Source: Methylobacterium terricola
GTDB lineage: Bacteria; Pseudomonadota; Alphaproteobacteria; Rhizobiales; Beijerinckiaceae
Direction of reading: 5' to 3'
Length of the DNA stretch: 64,000 bases
NCBI RefSeq assembly: GCF_006151805.1
Contig: NZ_VDDA01000010.1
Span: 124,001-188,000 of the forward strand
Part shown: in pieces, positions 10,127 through 18,639 of the stretch
How positions within the stretch are numbered: the first letter of the stretch is position 1
Layout: each line of letters starts with the position of its first letter
Position numbers and translations under genes: made by a program
Notes under the pieces: model-generated
Database searches by the model: none
Told to the model about the DNA's origin: nothing
Seen by the model: the letters and a program-made list of their open reading frames with translations, nothing else

Positions 10127-10548
10127 GCGGCGGCGAGCTTGTCGACGAGTTCGCCGCGCCGGGCCCGGGAGGCGTCGGCCTCCAGCAGGGTCCGGGTGAC
10201 GGCCGCCGTCGACAGGCGCTCGTCCCAGAACAGCACCGGCAGCGGCAGGATGGGTTTCAGGTTGCGCACGAAGGCGCGGGTGGATTGCACCCGCGGCCCC
10301 TCGCTGCCGTCCATGTTGAGCGGCAGCCCCACCACCAGGCCGCCGACGGCGTGCTTGGTGGCGATGGCCGAGAGCGCCGCGGCATCGGGGGTGAACTTGA
10401 CCCGCTTGATCGTCTCCAGCGGCGAGGCGATCCGGCGCTGCACGTCGGAGAGAGCGAGGCCGATGGTCTTGGTGCCGAGGTCGAGCCCGAGCAGGCGGGC
10501 GCCGCCGCGCGACTCGGCCGCGAAGGCTTCGATCGTCTCCCGGTTCAC
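10051..10548 (-). CDS. ruvX: Holliday junction resolvase-like / pre-16S rRNA nuclease RuvX (YqgF)
   Basis: The protein has 165 residues and an RNase H fold. Visible motifs are GLDLGTKTIGLALSD with the first catalytic Asp, the VVGLPLNMDGSEGPR strand-loop, LFWDERLST, and the last acidic site in DKLAAAYILQ. The family is essential in many bacteria and processes the 5' end of 16S rRNA. A GTG at 10548 gives the normal family N-terminus. An ATG at 10602 would add 18 residues rich in Gly and Arg and is less likely. Its 3' end overlaps the convergent MFS gene by 76 bases. Confidence 0.9.
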   Translation of the reverse strand: MNRETIEAFAAESRGGARLLGLDLGTKTIGLALSDVQRRIASPLETIKRVKFTPDAAALSAIATKHAVGGLVVGLPLNMDGSEGPRVQSTRAFVRNLKPILPLPVLFWDERLSTAAVTRTLLEADASRARRGELVDKLAAAYILQGCLDVLDGLRDDGEDDSSGW

Positions 10549-10664
10549 GGCCGGCCTCCGCGCGTTAGGTAGGCCGTGCCGGCCCCGTCCGCCATCGCAC
10601 ATCGCCCCCGCATGCGGGCGCTCGGCCCCCTGTCCGCGACACCTCTTGGCCCGGAGATCATCCG

Positions 10665-11366
10665 ATGCGCATCACCTGGTTCGGCCATTCCACCTTCCGC
10701 CTCGATTTCGGATCCTCCCACGTGTTGATCGATCCGTTCTTCAGCGGCAACCCGGCCTTCGAGGGCGACCGCAAGGCGGCGACCGAGGGGGCGACCCACA
10801 TCCTGGTCACCCACGGCCACGGCGACCATGTCGGCGACACGGTCGAGATCGCCGCCGAGACCGGCGCCAGGGTCGTCACCAACTACGACCTGTGCATGTG
10901 GCTGGCCTCGAAGGGCGTGACGCAGTTCGAGCCGATGAACACCGGCGGCACCGTCGATGTCGGGGGGTTCAGGGTCAGCCTGGTGCGGGCCGACCACTCG
11001 GCCGGCATGAGCGAGGCGGGGGTCACGGTCCCGCTGGGGCTCCCGAACGGCGTGATCGTGCGCGCCGACGGCGAACCGACCGTCTACCACATGGGCGACA
11101 CCGACATCTTCGGCGACATGGCGCTGATCCAGGAGATCTACCGCCCCGACGTGCTGATGGTGCCGATCGGCGACCGCTTCACCATGGGCGCCGACACCGC
11201 GGCGCTCGCCGTGACGCGGTTCTTCAAGCCGAAGGCCGTCATCCCCTGCCATTACGGCTCCTTCCCGATCGTCGATCCGAGCGCCGACCGCTTCGTCGCC
11301 GCCCTCGACGGCAGCGGCGTGCAGGTGATCGTGCCGCACAAGGGCACTGCCGTCACGGTGCAGTAG
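10665..11366 (+). CDS. UPF0173 metal-dependent hydrolase (metallo-beta-lactamase fold)
   Basis: The 233-residue protein has the zinc-binding HGHGDHVGD motif near residue 50, followed by YHMGDTDIFGDM and PCHYGSFPIV, the UPF0173/YtkL pattern. It is cytoplasmic with no signal peptide. Biochemical substrates of the group are not firmly established. It is a stand-alone gene, divergent from ruvX. The start is fixed by MRITWFGHSTFRL, the conserved first strand of the fold. Confidence 0.87.
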   Translation: MRITWFGHSTFRLDFGSSHVLIDPFFSGNPAFEGDRKAATEGATHILVTHGHGDHVGDTVEIAAETGARVVTNYDLCMWLASKGVTQFEPMNTGGTVDVGGFRVSLVRADHSAGMSEAGVTVPLGLPNGVIVRADGEPTVYHMGDTDIFGDMALIQEIYRPDVLMVPIGDRFTMGADTAALAVTRFFKPKAVIPCHYGSFPIVDPSADRFVAALDGSGVQVIVPHKGTAVTVQ

Positions 11367-11469
11367 GACCGGCCGGCCGCCCTCCCCCGGGGGCGGCCGA
11401 AGCCGGCGGGGGCGGGCGCCCACGTTAAGGTTAACGAAAGGTTGACATGGCGAAGCGGGGCCGGCGGGA

Positions 11470-11485
11470 TTAACGAAGCGTTAAC
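11470..11485 (+). promoter_or_regulatory. CtrA-type binding site upstream of a small gene
   Basis: TTAA, seven bases (CGAAGCG), then TTAAC is the full consensus TTAA-N7-TTAAC for the alphaproteobacterial cell-cycle regulator CtrA. It ends 12 bases before the GTG of the next gene. A further TTAAGGTTAACG lies about 45 bases upstream, so the region is unusually rich in TTAAC half-sites for a genome of this GC content. Confidence 0.6.
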
Positions 11486-11497
11486 CTGCCGTCTCCC

Positions 11498-11956
11498 GTG
11501 AACGAGGTCGCCGTGGCTGCCGTCATCCTTCCCTTCGCGCTCGCTGCCGGCCGTCAGGTGCAGGGCCCCGCCCCGCAGGATCCGGCCCCGCGCGACCACG
11601 GCTGGATGACCGTCGATCTCGACGGCGCGGTGAGCCCGCTGCGCGGCAAGCTGCCCGACGCGACCGGCCGCTTCCCCGGTCCGCCGGCTGCCCAGGCCCG
11701 GCGCGTGCCGGCCGAGGCCATCCTGGCGATCGGCCGCCGGATGCTCCGGTCCGCGCCGGCCGCGCAGGATCCGGCCCCGGCGCGCCCGCGGATGCCGCGC
11801 AAGCACAAGCTGATGCTGCTGACCGCGGCCGCCGTGCTCTATACCGGCGGCATGGAGGCGCGCCGGCACTTCAAGCCGCGGGCGGTGCTGATCGAGGTGC
11901 CGAGCACCCGGGCCAACGCCATCGCGGCTCTGCCGGTGCGGATGCCGGCGGCCTGA
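11498..11956 (+). CDS. Small hypothetical protein with one membrane segment
   Basis: This 152-residue protein is not recognised. It has a Pro/Ala/Gln-rich N-terminal half and one hydrophobic stretch (KLMLLTAAAVLYTGGM) near residue 110, followed by a basic segment and a short tail. It could be a single-pass membrane protein with a disordered domain on one side. The GTG start follows directly after a CtrA-type box, suggesting cell-cycle-linked expression. It lies 111 bases upstream of gatC. Coding status is supported by an open frame at high GC with a plausible membrane anchor, but no homologue was recognised. Confidence 0.55.
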   Translation: MNEVAVAAVILPFALAAGRQVQGPAPQDPAPRDHGWMTVDLDGAVSPLRGKLPDATGRFPGPPAAQARRVPAEAILAIGRRMLRSAPAAQDPAPARPRMPRKHKLMLLTAAAVLYTGGMEARRHFKPRAVLIEVPSTRANAIAALPVRMPAA

Positions 11957-12067
11957 CCGCCCCGCCCGTTGCGGCAGCGCGAAAGCCGGTGCTATAGCGC
12001 GCGGCGGCCGTGGCCCGGCTGCGGGCCGTGCCACGCCCGGTTTCCTGCCTGCCCGAACGGAGTGCTC

Positions 12068-12355
12068 ATGTCGGTCGACGCCAAGACGGTCCGGCGCATC
12101 GCGCATCTGGCGCGGATCGCGGTCACCGACGACGAGGTGGCGCCGCTGCAGGACGAGCTGAACGCCATCCTGGCCTTCGTCGAGCAGCTCGACGCGGTCG
12201 ACGTGTCCGGCATCGAGCCGATGACCTCGGTCACCCCGATGGCGATGAAAAGCCGCGAGGACGTGATCACCGATGGCGGCCATGCCCGCGAGATCGTGTT
12301 CAACGCGCCTCTGACCGAGGACCATTATTTCCTGGTGCCGAAGGTCGTCGAGTAA
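12068..12355 (+). CDS. gatC: Asp/Glu-tRNA(Asn/Gln) amidotransferase subunit C
   Basis: The 95-residue GatC has the conserved opening RRIAHLARIAVTDDE, the central ELNAILAFVEQLDAVD, and the C-terminal FLVPKVVE. GatC is a belt-like chaperone that holds GatA and GatB together in the complex that converts Glu-tRNA(Gln) or Asp-tRNA(Asn) to the amidated form. The ATG at 12068 gives standard length. An in-frame upstream extension is non-conserved. It leads the gatC-gatA-gatB cluster. Confidence 0.95.
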   Translation: MSVDAKTVRRIAHLARIAVTDDEVAPLQDELNAILAFVEQLDAVDVSGIEPMTSVTPMAMKSREDVITDGGHAREIVFNAPLTEDHYFLVPKVVE

Positions 12356-12397
12356 TCGACCGAGACGACCCGCATCAAGGCACCCATGGCGGCCCAC

Positions 12398-12451
12398 AGG
12401 CCCCGGCAGGAACCCAGGCCCCGCCAGGAGCCTATGCCCCGACAGGACGAG
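12398..12451 (+). repeat. Three imperfect 18-bp tandem repeats between gatC and gatA
   Basis: Units of AGGCCCCGGCAGGAACCC type repeat three times with a few changes, ending in the Shine-Dalgarno-like AGGACGAG that serves gatA. If an upstream ATG were used the repeats would encode an Arg/Pro/Gln-rich leader. They more likely form the spacer and ribosome-binding region before the GTG at 12458. Confidence 0.6.
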
Positions 12452-12457
12452 ACGATC

Positions 12458-13966
12458 GTGAGCACCAAGCCGGCAGAGCTGACCGACCTCACCCTGGCGC
12501 AGGCCCGCGACGGCCTGCGGGCGAAGGACTTCTCCGCCCGCGAGCTGACCCAGGCCCATCTCGACGCGATCGAGAAGGCGCGGGTGCTGAACGCCTACCT
12601 GCTCGAGACGCCCGACCGGGCGCTCGCCATGGCCGAGGTCGCCGACCAGAAGCTCGCCGCCGGCGAGGCCCGCCCGCTCGAGGGCCTGCCGCTCGGCATC
12701 AAGGACCTGTTCTGCACCCACGGGGTCACCACCACGGCGGCCTCGAAGATCCTCGAAGGCTTCCAGCCGCACTACGAATCGACCGTCACCCACAACCTGT
12801 GGCGCGACGGCGCGGTGATGCTCGGCAAGCTGAACCTCGACGAGTTCGCCATGGGCTCGTCGAACGAGACCAGCGCCTACGGCCCGGTGATCTCGCCCTG
12901 GCGGCGCAAGGGTCCCGACGGAACGGGTGACGAGACCAAGCTGGTGCCCGGCGGCTCGTCGGGCGGCTCGGCCGCGGCGGTCGCGGCGCGCCTGTGCCTC
13001 GGGGCCACCGCCACCGACACCGGCGGCTCGATCCGCCAGCCGGCGGCCTTCACCGGCACCGTCGGCATCAAGCCGACCTATGGCCGCTGCTCGCGCTGGG
13101 GCACCGTCGCCTTCGCGTCGTCCCTCGACCAGGCCGGGCCGATCGCCCGCACGGTGCGCGACACCGCGATCCTGCTGACCTCGATGGCCGGCCACGACGA
13201 CAAGGACACGACGTCCGTCAACCTGCCGGTGCCCGATTTCGAGGCGGCGGTGAACCGCGGCGTCAAGGGCCTGACCATCGGCATCCCGAAGGAGTACCGG
13301 GTCGAGGGCATGCCGGCCGAGATCGAGCGGCTGTGGCAGCAGGGCGCCGACTGGCTGCGCGATGCCGGCGCCAAGGTGGTCGAGGTCTCGCTGCCGCACA
13401 CCCGGTACGCCCTGCCGGCCTACTACATCGTGGCGCCGGCCGAGGCGTCCTCGAACCTCGCCCGCTACGACGGCGTGCGCTACGGCCTGCGCGTGCCCGG
13501 CAAGGACATCGCCGGGATGTACGAGGCGACCCGCGCCGCCGGTTTCGGCCGCGAGGTCAAGCGCCGGATCATGATCGGCACCTACGTGCTGTCGGCCGGC
13601 TATTACGACGCCTATTACGTCCGGGCGCAGCAGATCCGCACCCTGATCAAGCGCGACTTCGAGCAGGTCTACGCCTCCGGCGTCGACGCGATCCTGACGC
13701 CCACCACCCCGTCCGCCGCCTTCGGTTTCGGCGAGAAGGCCAAGGCCGACCCGGTCGAGATGTACCTTCTCGACGTGTTCACCGTGACGGTGAACATGGC
13801 CGGCCTCCCCGGCCTCGCGGTGCCGGCCGGCCTCGACGCGCAGGGTCTGCCGCTTGGCCTCCAGCTGATCGGCCGTCCCTTCGACGAGGAGACGCTGTTC
13901 GCCGCGGGGCAGGTGATCGAGGACGCGGCCGGCCGCACCGCCCTGCCGCAGGCGTGGTGGGCGTGA
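12458..13966 (+). CDS. gatA: Asp/Glu-tRNA(Asn/Gln) amidotransferase subunit A
   Basis: The 502-residue amidase hydrolyses glutamine to supply ammonia to GatB. The Ser-cisSer-Lys triad is visible: Lys in GIKDLF, then the signature PGGSSGGSAAAVAA and DTGGSIRQPAAF. The GTG at 12458 is chosen over an ATG at 12386 because a Shine-Dalgarno-like AGGACGAG stands just upstream and the extra 24 residues are a low-complexity repeat. The stop overlaps the next gene's GTG (GTGA), so translation is coupled to the small membrane protein that follows. Confidence 0.95.
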   Translation: MSTKPAELTDLTLAQARDGLRAKDFSARELTQAHLDAIEKARVLNAYLLETPDRALAMAEVADQKLAAGEARPLEGLPLGIKDLFCTHGVTTTAASKILEGFQPHYESTVTHNLWRDGAVMLGKLNLDEFAMGSSNETSAYGPVISPWRRKGPDGTGDETKLVPGGSSGGSAAAVAARLCLGATATDTGGSIRQPAAFTGTVGIKPTYGRCSRWGTVAFASSLDQAGPIARTVRDTAILLTSMAGHDDKDTTSVNLPVPDFEAAVNRGVKGLTIGIPKEYRVEGMPAEIERLWQQGADWLRDAGAKVVEVSLPHTRYALPAYYIVAPAEASSNLARYDGVRYGLRVPGKDIAGMYEATRAAGFGREVKRRIMIGTYVLSAGYYDAYYVRAQQIRTLIKRDFEQVYASGVDAILTPTTPSAAFGFGEKAKADPVEMYLLDVFTVTVNMAGLPGLAVPAGLDAQGLPLGLQLIGRPFDEETLFAAGQVIEDAAGRTALPQAWWA

Positions 13967-14271
13967 ACCACCCCACCGTCCCCTACTACCCGCCGGAAGT
14001 CTGGATCCTGGCGGCCTTCGATCCGGTGCTGATCGGGCTCGCGCTCTATCTCGGCTGGAAGGCGGACCAGTTCGGCAAGGTGGTGCTGGTCGCCATGATG
14101 GCGCTGGTCGCCTCGGTGCTGGTGTCGTGGGTTCTGACCGGGATCGGCGTGCCGTGGCCGGCCCCGATCGGGCGGGAACTCCCGACCTTCTTCCCCGTCC
14201 GCACCGCGGCGGCCCTCGCCTACGCGGTGATCGGCTACGCCGCCCGGCGGGTGATCGCGCCGCGCGCTTGA
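13963..14271 (+). CDS. Small hypothetical membrane protein between gatA and gatB
   Basis: The 102-residue protein has three hydrophobic segments: WILAAFDPVLIGLALYLGW, VVLVAMMALVASVLVSWVLT and TAAALAYAVIGYAA. It ends in basic residues. The GTG start overlaps the gatA stop, so the two are translationally coupled. The family is not recognised. Its position inside the gatCAB cluster says it is co-expressed with tRNA amidation, but nothing in the sequence ties it to that reaction. Confidence 0.72.
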   Translation: MNHPTVPYYPPEVWILAAFDPVLIGLALYLGWKADQFGKVVLVAMMALVASVLVSWVLTGIGVPWPAPIGRELPTFFPVRTAAALAYAVIGYAARRVIAPRA

Positions 14272-14317
14272 CGCGCTTGACCGGCTGGCGCCGCCCTTCC
14301 TACTAGGCGCAACCGCT

Positions 14318-14341
14318 CCCCTCTCCCGCATGGGAGAGGGG
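14318..14341. repeat. Perfect C-rich/G-rich palindrome upstream of gatB
   Basis: CCCCTCTCCC, loop GCAT, GGGAGAGGGG: a 10-bp perfect stem. Similar CCCTC/GAGGG hairpins occur in the 15.9 kb and 26.2 kb gaps, so this is probably a dispersed repeat. It may also moderate read-through from the small membrane gene into gatB. Confidence 0.7.
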
Positions 14342-14369
14342 GGAACCGCTTGAGAGACAGAAGACCCTC

Positions 14370-15842
14370 ATGAACGCTCCCGTGAACCCCAAGAAGCTGA
14401 TCAAGGGCGCGCTGGGCGACTGGGAGGTGGTGATCGGCATGGAGATCCATGCCCAGGTCACCAGCCGCTCGAAGCTGTTTTCCGGCGCGCCGACCGCCTT
14501 CGGGGCCGAGCCGAACGACAACGTCTCGCTGGTCGACGCCGCGATGCCCGGCATGCTGCCGGTGATCAACCGCGAATGCGTCGCGCAGGCGGTGCGCACG
14601 GGCCTCGGCCTCAAGGCGCAGATCAACCACCGCTCGGTGTTCGACCGGAAGAACTACTTCTACCCGGACCTGCCCCAGGGCTACCAGATCAGCCAGTACA
14701 AGAGCCCGATCGTCGGCGAGGGCGAGGTGCTGGTCGATCTCCCCGACGGCGAGAGCATCCGGGTCGGGATCGAGCGCCTGCACCTCGAGCAGGATGCCGG
14801 CAAGTCGCTGCACGACCAGCACCCGTCGATGAGCTTCGTCGACCTCAACCGGTCGGGCGTGGCGCTGATGGAGATCGTCTCGAAGCCGGACCTGCGCTCG
14901 TCGGAGGAGGCGAAAGCCTACGTGACGAAGCTGCGCACCATCCTGCGCTACCTCGGCACCTGCGACGGCGACATGGAGAAGGGGAACCTCCGCGCCGACG
15001 TGAACGTCTCGGTGCGCAAGGTCGGCGACCCCTTCGGCACCCGCTGCGAGATCAAGAACGTCAACTCGATCCGCTTCATCGGCCAGGCGATCGAGGTCGA
15101 GGCGCGGCGCCAGATCGCCATCATCGAGGATGGCGGCACGATCGACCAGGAGACCCGCCTGTTCGACCCGACCAAGGGCGAGACCCGCTCGATGCGCTCG
15201 AAGGAAGAGGCGCACGATTACCGCTACTTCCCCGACCCGGACCTGCTGCCGCTCGAATTCGACCAGGCCTTCGTCGATCGCCTCGCCGCCGGCCTGCCGG
15301 AGCTGCCCGACGCCAAGAAGGCCCGCTTCATCGAGTCCTACGGCCTGTCGCCCTACGACGCGACGGTGCTGGTGGCCGAGCGCGCCTCCGCCGACTACTA
15401 CGAGGCGGTGGCCAAGGGCCGCGACGGCAAGATCGCGGCGAACTGGGTCATCAACGAGCTGTTCGGCCGCCTGAACAAGGAGGGCAAGAGCATCGAGGAC
15501 AGCCCGGTCTCGGCGGCTCAGCTCGGCGCGATCGTCGATCTCATCGGCGACAACACCATCTCGGGCAAGATCGCCAAGGACGTGTTCGAGATCGTCTGGA
15601 GCGAGGGCGGCGAGCCGCGCCAGATCGTCGAGAGCCGGGGCCTGCGCCAGGTCACCGATACCGGCGCGATCGAGGCGGCGATCGATCAGATCATCGCGGC
15701 GAACCCCGACAAGGTCGAGCAGGCCAAGGCGAAGCCCACCCTGCTCGGCTGGTTCGTCGGCCAGACGATGAAGGCCACCGGCGGCAAGGCCAACCCGGCG
15801 GCGGTGAACGCGCTCCTGAAGGCGAAGCTCGGGATCGAGTGA
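14370..15842 (+). CDS. gatB: Asp/Glu-tRNA(Asn/Gln) amidotransferase subunit B
   Basis: The 490-residue GatB opens with WEVVIGMEIHAQV and continues with the cradle-domain motif DRKNYFYPDLPQGYQISQ, the kinase-like region with HLEQDAGKS, and LRADVNVSVR. The C-terminal YqeY-like tail ends KATGGKANPAAVNALLKAKL. It phosphorylates the mischarged tRNA-bound Glu or Asp and amidates it with ammonia from GatA. This implies the organism lacks a direct route for Gln-tRNA and/or Asn-tRNA, as usual for alphaproteobacteria. It is separated from the upstream gene by a palindromic repeat. Confidence 0.95.
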   Translation: MNAPVNPKKLIKGALGDWEVVIGMEIHAQVTSRSKLFSGAPTAFGAEPNDNVSLVDAAMPGMLPVINRECVAQAVRTGLGLKAQINHRSVFDRKNYFYPDLPQGYQISQYKSPIVGEGEVLVDLPDGESIRVGIERLHLEQDAGKSLHDQHPSMSFVDLNRSGVALMEIVSKPDLRSSEEAKAYVTKLRTILRYLGTCDGDMEKGNLRADVNVSVRKVGDPFGTRCEIKNVNSIRFIGQAIEVEARRQIAIIEDGGTIDQETRLFDPTKGETRSMRSKEEAHDYRYFPDPDLLPLEFDQAFVDRLAAGLPELPDAKKARFIESYGLSPYDATVLVAERASADYYEAVAKGRDGKIAANWVINELFGRLNKEGKSIEDSPVSAAQLGAIVDLIGDNTISGKIAKDVFEIVWSEGGEPRQIVESRGLRQVTDTGAIEAAIDQIIAANPDKVEQAKAKPTLLGWFVGQTMKATGGKANPAAVNALLKAKLGIE

Positions 15843-15894
15843 GGGCGGAAGTCTTCCTTCTCCCCGTCGGGTGCAGGACTGTCGGGCAAAAGAA

Positions 15895-16140
15895 ACAGCG
15901 CGGGCCTTCCCCCTCCCCCCTCTGCGGGGGAGGGTGGCGAACGAAGTGAGCCGGGAGAGGGGACGCCGCTTCCGGAGAGGTCACAACCGTGGTGACGGGC
16001 GCCCCCTGGATCAGCGCGCGCTGCCCCTCTCGGCGGGACTGCGTCCCGCTGCCCCGGCTCCGCTGGGCACCCTCCCCCCGACCTGGGCAAGTGGATAGGG
16101 ACTTCGGGCAAGCCCGAGGTCCTTGGGGAGAGGAAGAACC
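15895..16140. repeat. Palindromic intergenic repeat region after gatB
   Basis: This 320-base gap between gatB and glcF contains no convincing gene. It holds C-rich tracts pairing with G-rich tracts (CCCCCTCTGCGGGGGAGGG), then TGGCGAACGAAGTGAGCCGG and GGGAGAGGGG. Further on are GGGACTGCGTCCC (a 5-bp stem) and GACTTCGGGCAAGCCCGAGGTC. Such mosaic palindromes between convergent genes look like the dispersed intergenic repeats seen elsewhere in this window. Confidence 0.6.
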
Positions 16141-16162
16141 AGCGCCTCTGTCTTGAGCCGAA

Positions 16163-17506
16163 CTACTCCGCCGCCGCCAGCGCCGGGCGCCGGTCGGCCA
16201 CGCCGTCGAGGGCAGCGGGGCGCGGGCCGCCGGTGGCCCAGTCGAGCAGTTCCACCGTGTGGACGATCGGGATCTCCGTGCCCTTCCCGATCTGGGTGGC
16301 GCAGCCGATATTGCCGGTGGCGATCACGTCGGGCCGCACGCGCTCGATATTGGCGACCTTGCGGGCGCGCAGGTGCGCGGCCAGCTCCGGCTGCAAAATG
16401 TTGTAGGTCCCGGCCGAGCCGCAGCAGATATGGCCCTCGGGCACGTCCTTCACGGTGAAGCCGGCGCGGGCGAGCAGCGCCTTCGGCTCGGTGCGCAGGC
16501 CCTGGCCGTGCTGCATCGAGCAGGCGGAGTGGTAGGCGACGACGAGGTCGGTCTCGACCACCGGCGCCGACAGGCCGAGGCCTGTCACGTACTCGGTCAC
16601 GTCGCGGGCGATGGCCGACACCCGGGCGGCCTTCGCCGCATAGGCCGGGTCGTCGCGGAACATGAAGCCGTAATCCTTGATCGTGGTGCCGCAGCCGGAC
16701 GCCGTGACCACGATGGCGTCCAGCCCCTCGCCGTCCATCTCGGCGATCCAGGCATCGATCGTGCGCCTGGCGAGCGCGTGCGACGAGTCCTCGTGGCCCA
16801 TATGATGGGTGAGCGCACCGCAGCAGCCCTCCCCCTTGGCCTGAACCACCTCGACGCCGTGGCGGTTGAGCAGCCGGATCGCCGCCTCGTTGAAGTCCGG
16901 CCGCAGCACGCTCTGGGCGCAGCCGCGCAGCAGCGCCACCCGGCCGCGGCGCGGGCCGGCGGGCGGGAAACGGCCGGGCCTGTCATGGGCCGAGCGGGTC
17001 GGGAGCGCGCCGGGAGCGAGGTCGAGCATCGCGGCCAGCCGGTTGCCGACCTTCGGCATCTTCGCGGCAATGCCCCGGAACGGACGGCCGAGGGTGGCGC
17101 CGAGCAGCGCCAGGCGGAAGCGGTTCGGGTAGGGCAGCACGCGGGCCAGCACCGCCCGCAGGACACGGTCCTCCGCCGGGCGGGTATAGGTCTTCTCGAT
17201 ATGGGCGCGGGCATGGTCGACGAGGTGCATGTAATGCACCCCTGACGGGCAGGTGGTCATGCAGGACAGGCAGGACAGGCAGCGGTCGACGTGCTTGACC
17301 ACCTCGGGGCTCGCCGGCTTCCCGCCCTCCAGCATGTCCTTGATCAGGTAGATGCGCCCGCGCGGCGAATCGAGCTCGTCGCCGAGCAGCAGGTAGGTCG
17401 GGCAGGTGGCGGTGCAGAAGCCGCAATGCACGCAGGTGCGCAGGATCTTCTCCGAGGCCGCCATGGCCGGGTCGGCGAGCTGCGCGGGGGTGAAACTGGT
17501 CTGCAC
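16163..17506 (-). CDS. glcF: Glycolate oxidase iron-sulfur subunit
   Basis: The 447-residue protein carries two ferredoxin-type 4Fe-4S motifs near the N-terminus (CVHCGFCTATCPTY and CLSCLSCMTTCPSGV). Two CCG domains follow, with GCCGALTHHMGHED and CCGSAGTYN. This is the GlcF layout. GlcF passes electrons from glycolate oxidation by GlcD/GlcE to the quinone pool at the membrane. No glcD or glcE is present downstream here; the gene ends at the 15.9 kb repeat region and they may be elsewhere. Upstream is the mbfA gene, about 140 bases away on the same strand. Confidence 0.92.
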   Translation of the reverse strand: MQTSFTPAQLADPAMAASEKILRTCVHCGFCTATCPTYLLLGDELDSPRGRIYLIKDMLEGGKPASPEVVKHVDRCLSCLSCMTTCPSGVHYMHLVDHARAHIEKTYTRPAEDRVLRAVLARVLPYPNRFRLALLGATLGRPFRGIAAKMPKVGNRLAAMLDLAPGALPTRSAHDRPGRFPPAGPRRGRVALLRGCAQSVLRPDFNEAAIRLLNRHGVEVVQAKGEGCCGALTHHMGHEDSSHALARRTIDAWIAEMDGEGLDAIVVTASGCGTTIKDYGFMFRDDPAYAAKAARVSAIARDVTEYVTGLGLSAPVVETDLVVAYHSACSMQHGQGLRTEPKALLARAGFTVKDVPEGHICCGSAGTYNILQPELAAHLRARKVANIERVRPDVIATGNIGCATQIGKGTEIPIVHTVELLDWATGGPRPAALDGVADRRPALAAAE

Positions 17507-17649
17507 GGCGGTTCCTCGGGACGGTTCTTTAGGGGGCGATTCTTCAGGGCCTTCGCGCCGTTTCTAGACCATTTTCAAGGTGGCGGGAGCGGCTTTCGCG
17601 ACCGCCCCCCGCGCACGGTGCCGCATGGAGATCGGGCGACGGAACCGCC

Positions 17650-18618
17650 TCACGCGCTCCCGATCACGACCCCGGCGACGAGCACCATCACCCCGCCGAG
17701 CACCACCTGCAGGGCGGCGCGCCAGAACGGCGTCTCCATGTAGCGGGTGCGGATCGCCGAGATGGCGAGCAGCTCCACCGCCACCACCAGGGCGGCCAGC
17801 ACGGTGGCGATGGCGAAGGCGTTCGGCCAGGCATCCGGCACCAGGTAGGGCAGCGTGTGGCCGAGGCCCCCGACCGCCGTCATCACCCCGCAGACGACGC
17901 CGCGCAGCCAGGGCGAGCCGCGGCCGGTGATGCTGCCGTCGTCGGACAGGGCCTCGGTGAAGCCCATGCTGATCCCGGCGCCGATCGAGGCCGCGAGGCC
18001 GACGAGGAAGGTCTGCCCGTTGTTGTGGGTGGCGAAGGCGGCGGCGAAGAGCGGCGCCAGGGTCGAGACCGAGCCGTCGATCAGCCCGGCGAGGCCCGGC
18101 TGGACGTAGCGCAGCACGAACAGGCGATGGGCGGCGCGGGCTTCCTCGGCGGCGGCGTCGCCGGTCTCCTGCTCGGCCGTCAGCGCCCCAGCCCGGCGGC
18201 CGTGGCCGCGCTCGATCTCGGCGAGCCGGACGAAGAGCTGGCGCACCCCGAGATCGCGGGTCAGCGCCGCCGCCCGCTCGTAGAAGCCCGCGGACCGCTC
18301 CTCCATCGCCTGCGCCTCCCGCCGCAGCCGGGCGGCATCGAGCCCCTGCCACCACACCGCCCGGCGCCGCGGGAAGCCCTTCACGTCCTCCCGCCGCAGC
18401 GGCGGCAGGTGCTCGCCGAAGCGCTCGCGATAGGCGGCGGTGAGATCGTCGCGGTGACCCTGCTCCTCGTCGGCCATGGCCTCGAACAGCCCGGCCGAGC
18501 CCGGCAGCTCGGCCCGCAGGCTTTCGGCGAAGCTGCGATAGATGCGCGAATCCTCCTCCTCGCTGGCGATGGCCAGCGCGAGCACCTCGCGCTCGGTGAG
18601 ATCGGTCAGGGCTTTCAC
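17650..18618 (-). CDS. mbfA: MbfA-type ferritin-like/VIT1 fusion iron exporter
   Basis: This 322-residue protein joins a ferritin-like four-helix domain to a VIT1/CCC1 membrane domain. The ferritin part (about residues 1-155) shows di-iron ligands in SEEEDSRIYR, DEEQGHRDD, MEERSAGFYERA and EIERGHGRR. The membrane part (residues 170-322) has about five helices, including QPGLAGLIDGSVSTLAPLFA. In Bradyrhizobium and Agrobacterium, MbfA exports iron and protects against iron and peroxide stress under Irr control. The start is a GTG preceded by AGGAG. An AT-rich promoter lies just upstream. It is the last gene before the CRISPR leader. Confidence 0.88.
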   Translation of the reverse strand: MKALTDLTEREVLALAIASEEEDSRIYRSFAESLRAELPGSAGLFEAMADEEQGHRDDLTAAYRERFGEHLPPLRREDVKGFPRRRAVWWQGLDAARLRREAQAMEERSAGFYERAAALTRDLGVRQLFVRLAEIERGHGRRAGALTAEQETGDAAAEEARAAHRLFVLRYVQPGLAGLIDGSVSTLAPLFAAAFATHNNGQTFLVGLAASIGAGISMGFTEALSDDGSITGRGSPWLRGVVCGVMTAVGGLGHTLPYLVPDAWPNAFAIATVLAALVVAVELLAISAIRTRYMETPFWRAALQVVLGGVMVLVAGVVIGSA

Positions 18619-18639
18619 GGGCGGACTCCTGTTTGGAAT

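Noticed and set aside
12386..12457. ATG at 12386 as the gatA start
   Set aside because: The extra 24 residues are an imperfect repeat, and a Shine-Dalgarno-like AGGACGAG lies just before the GTG at 12458.
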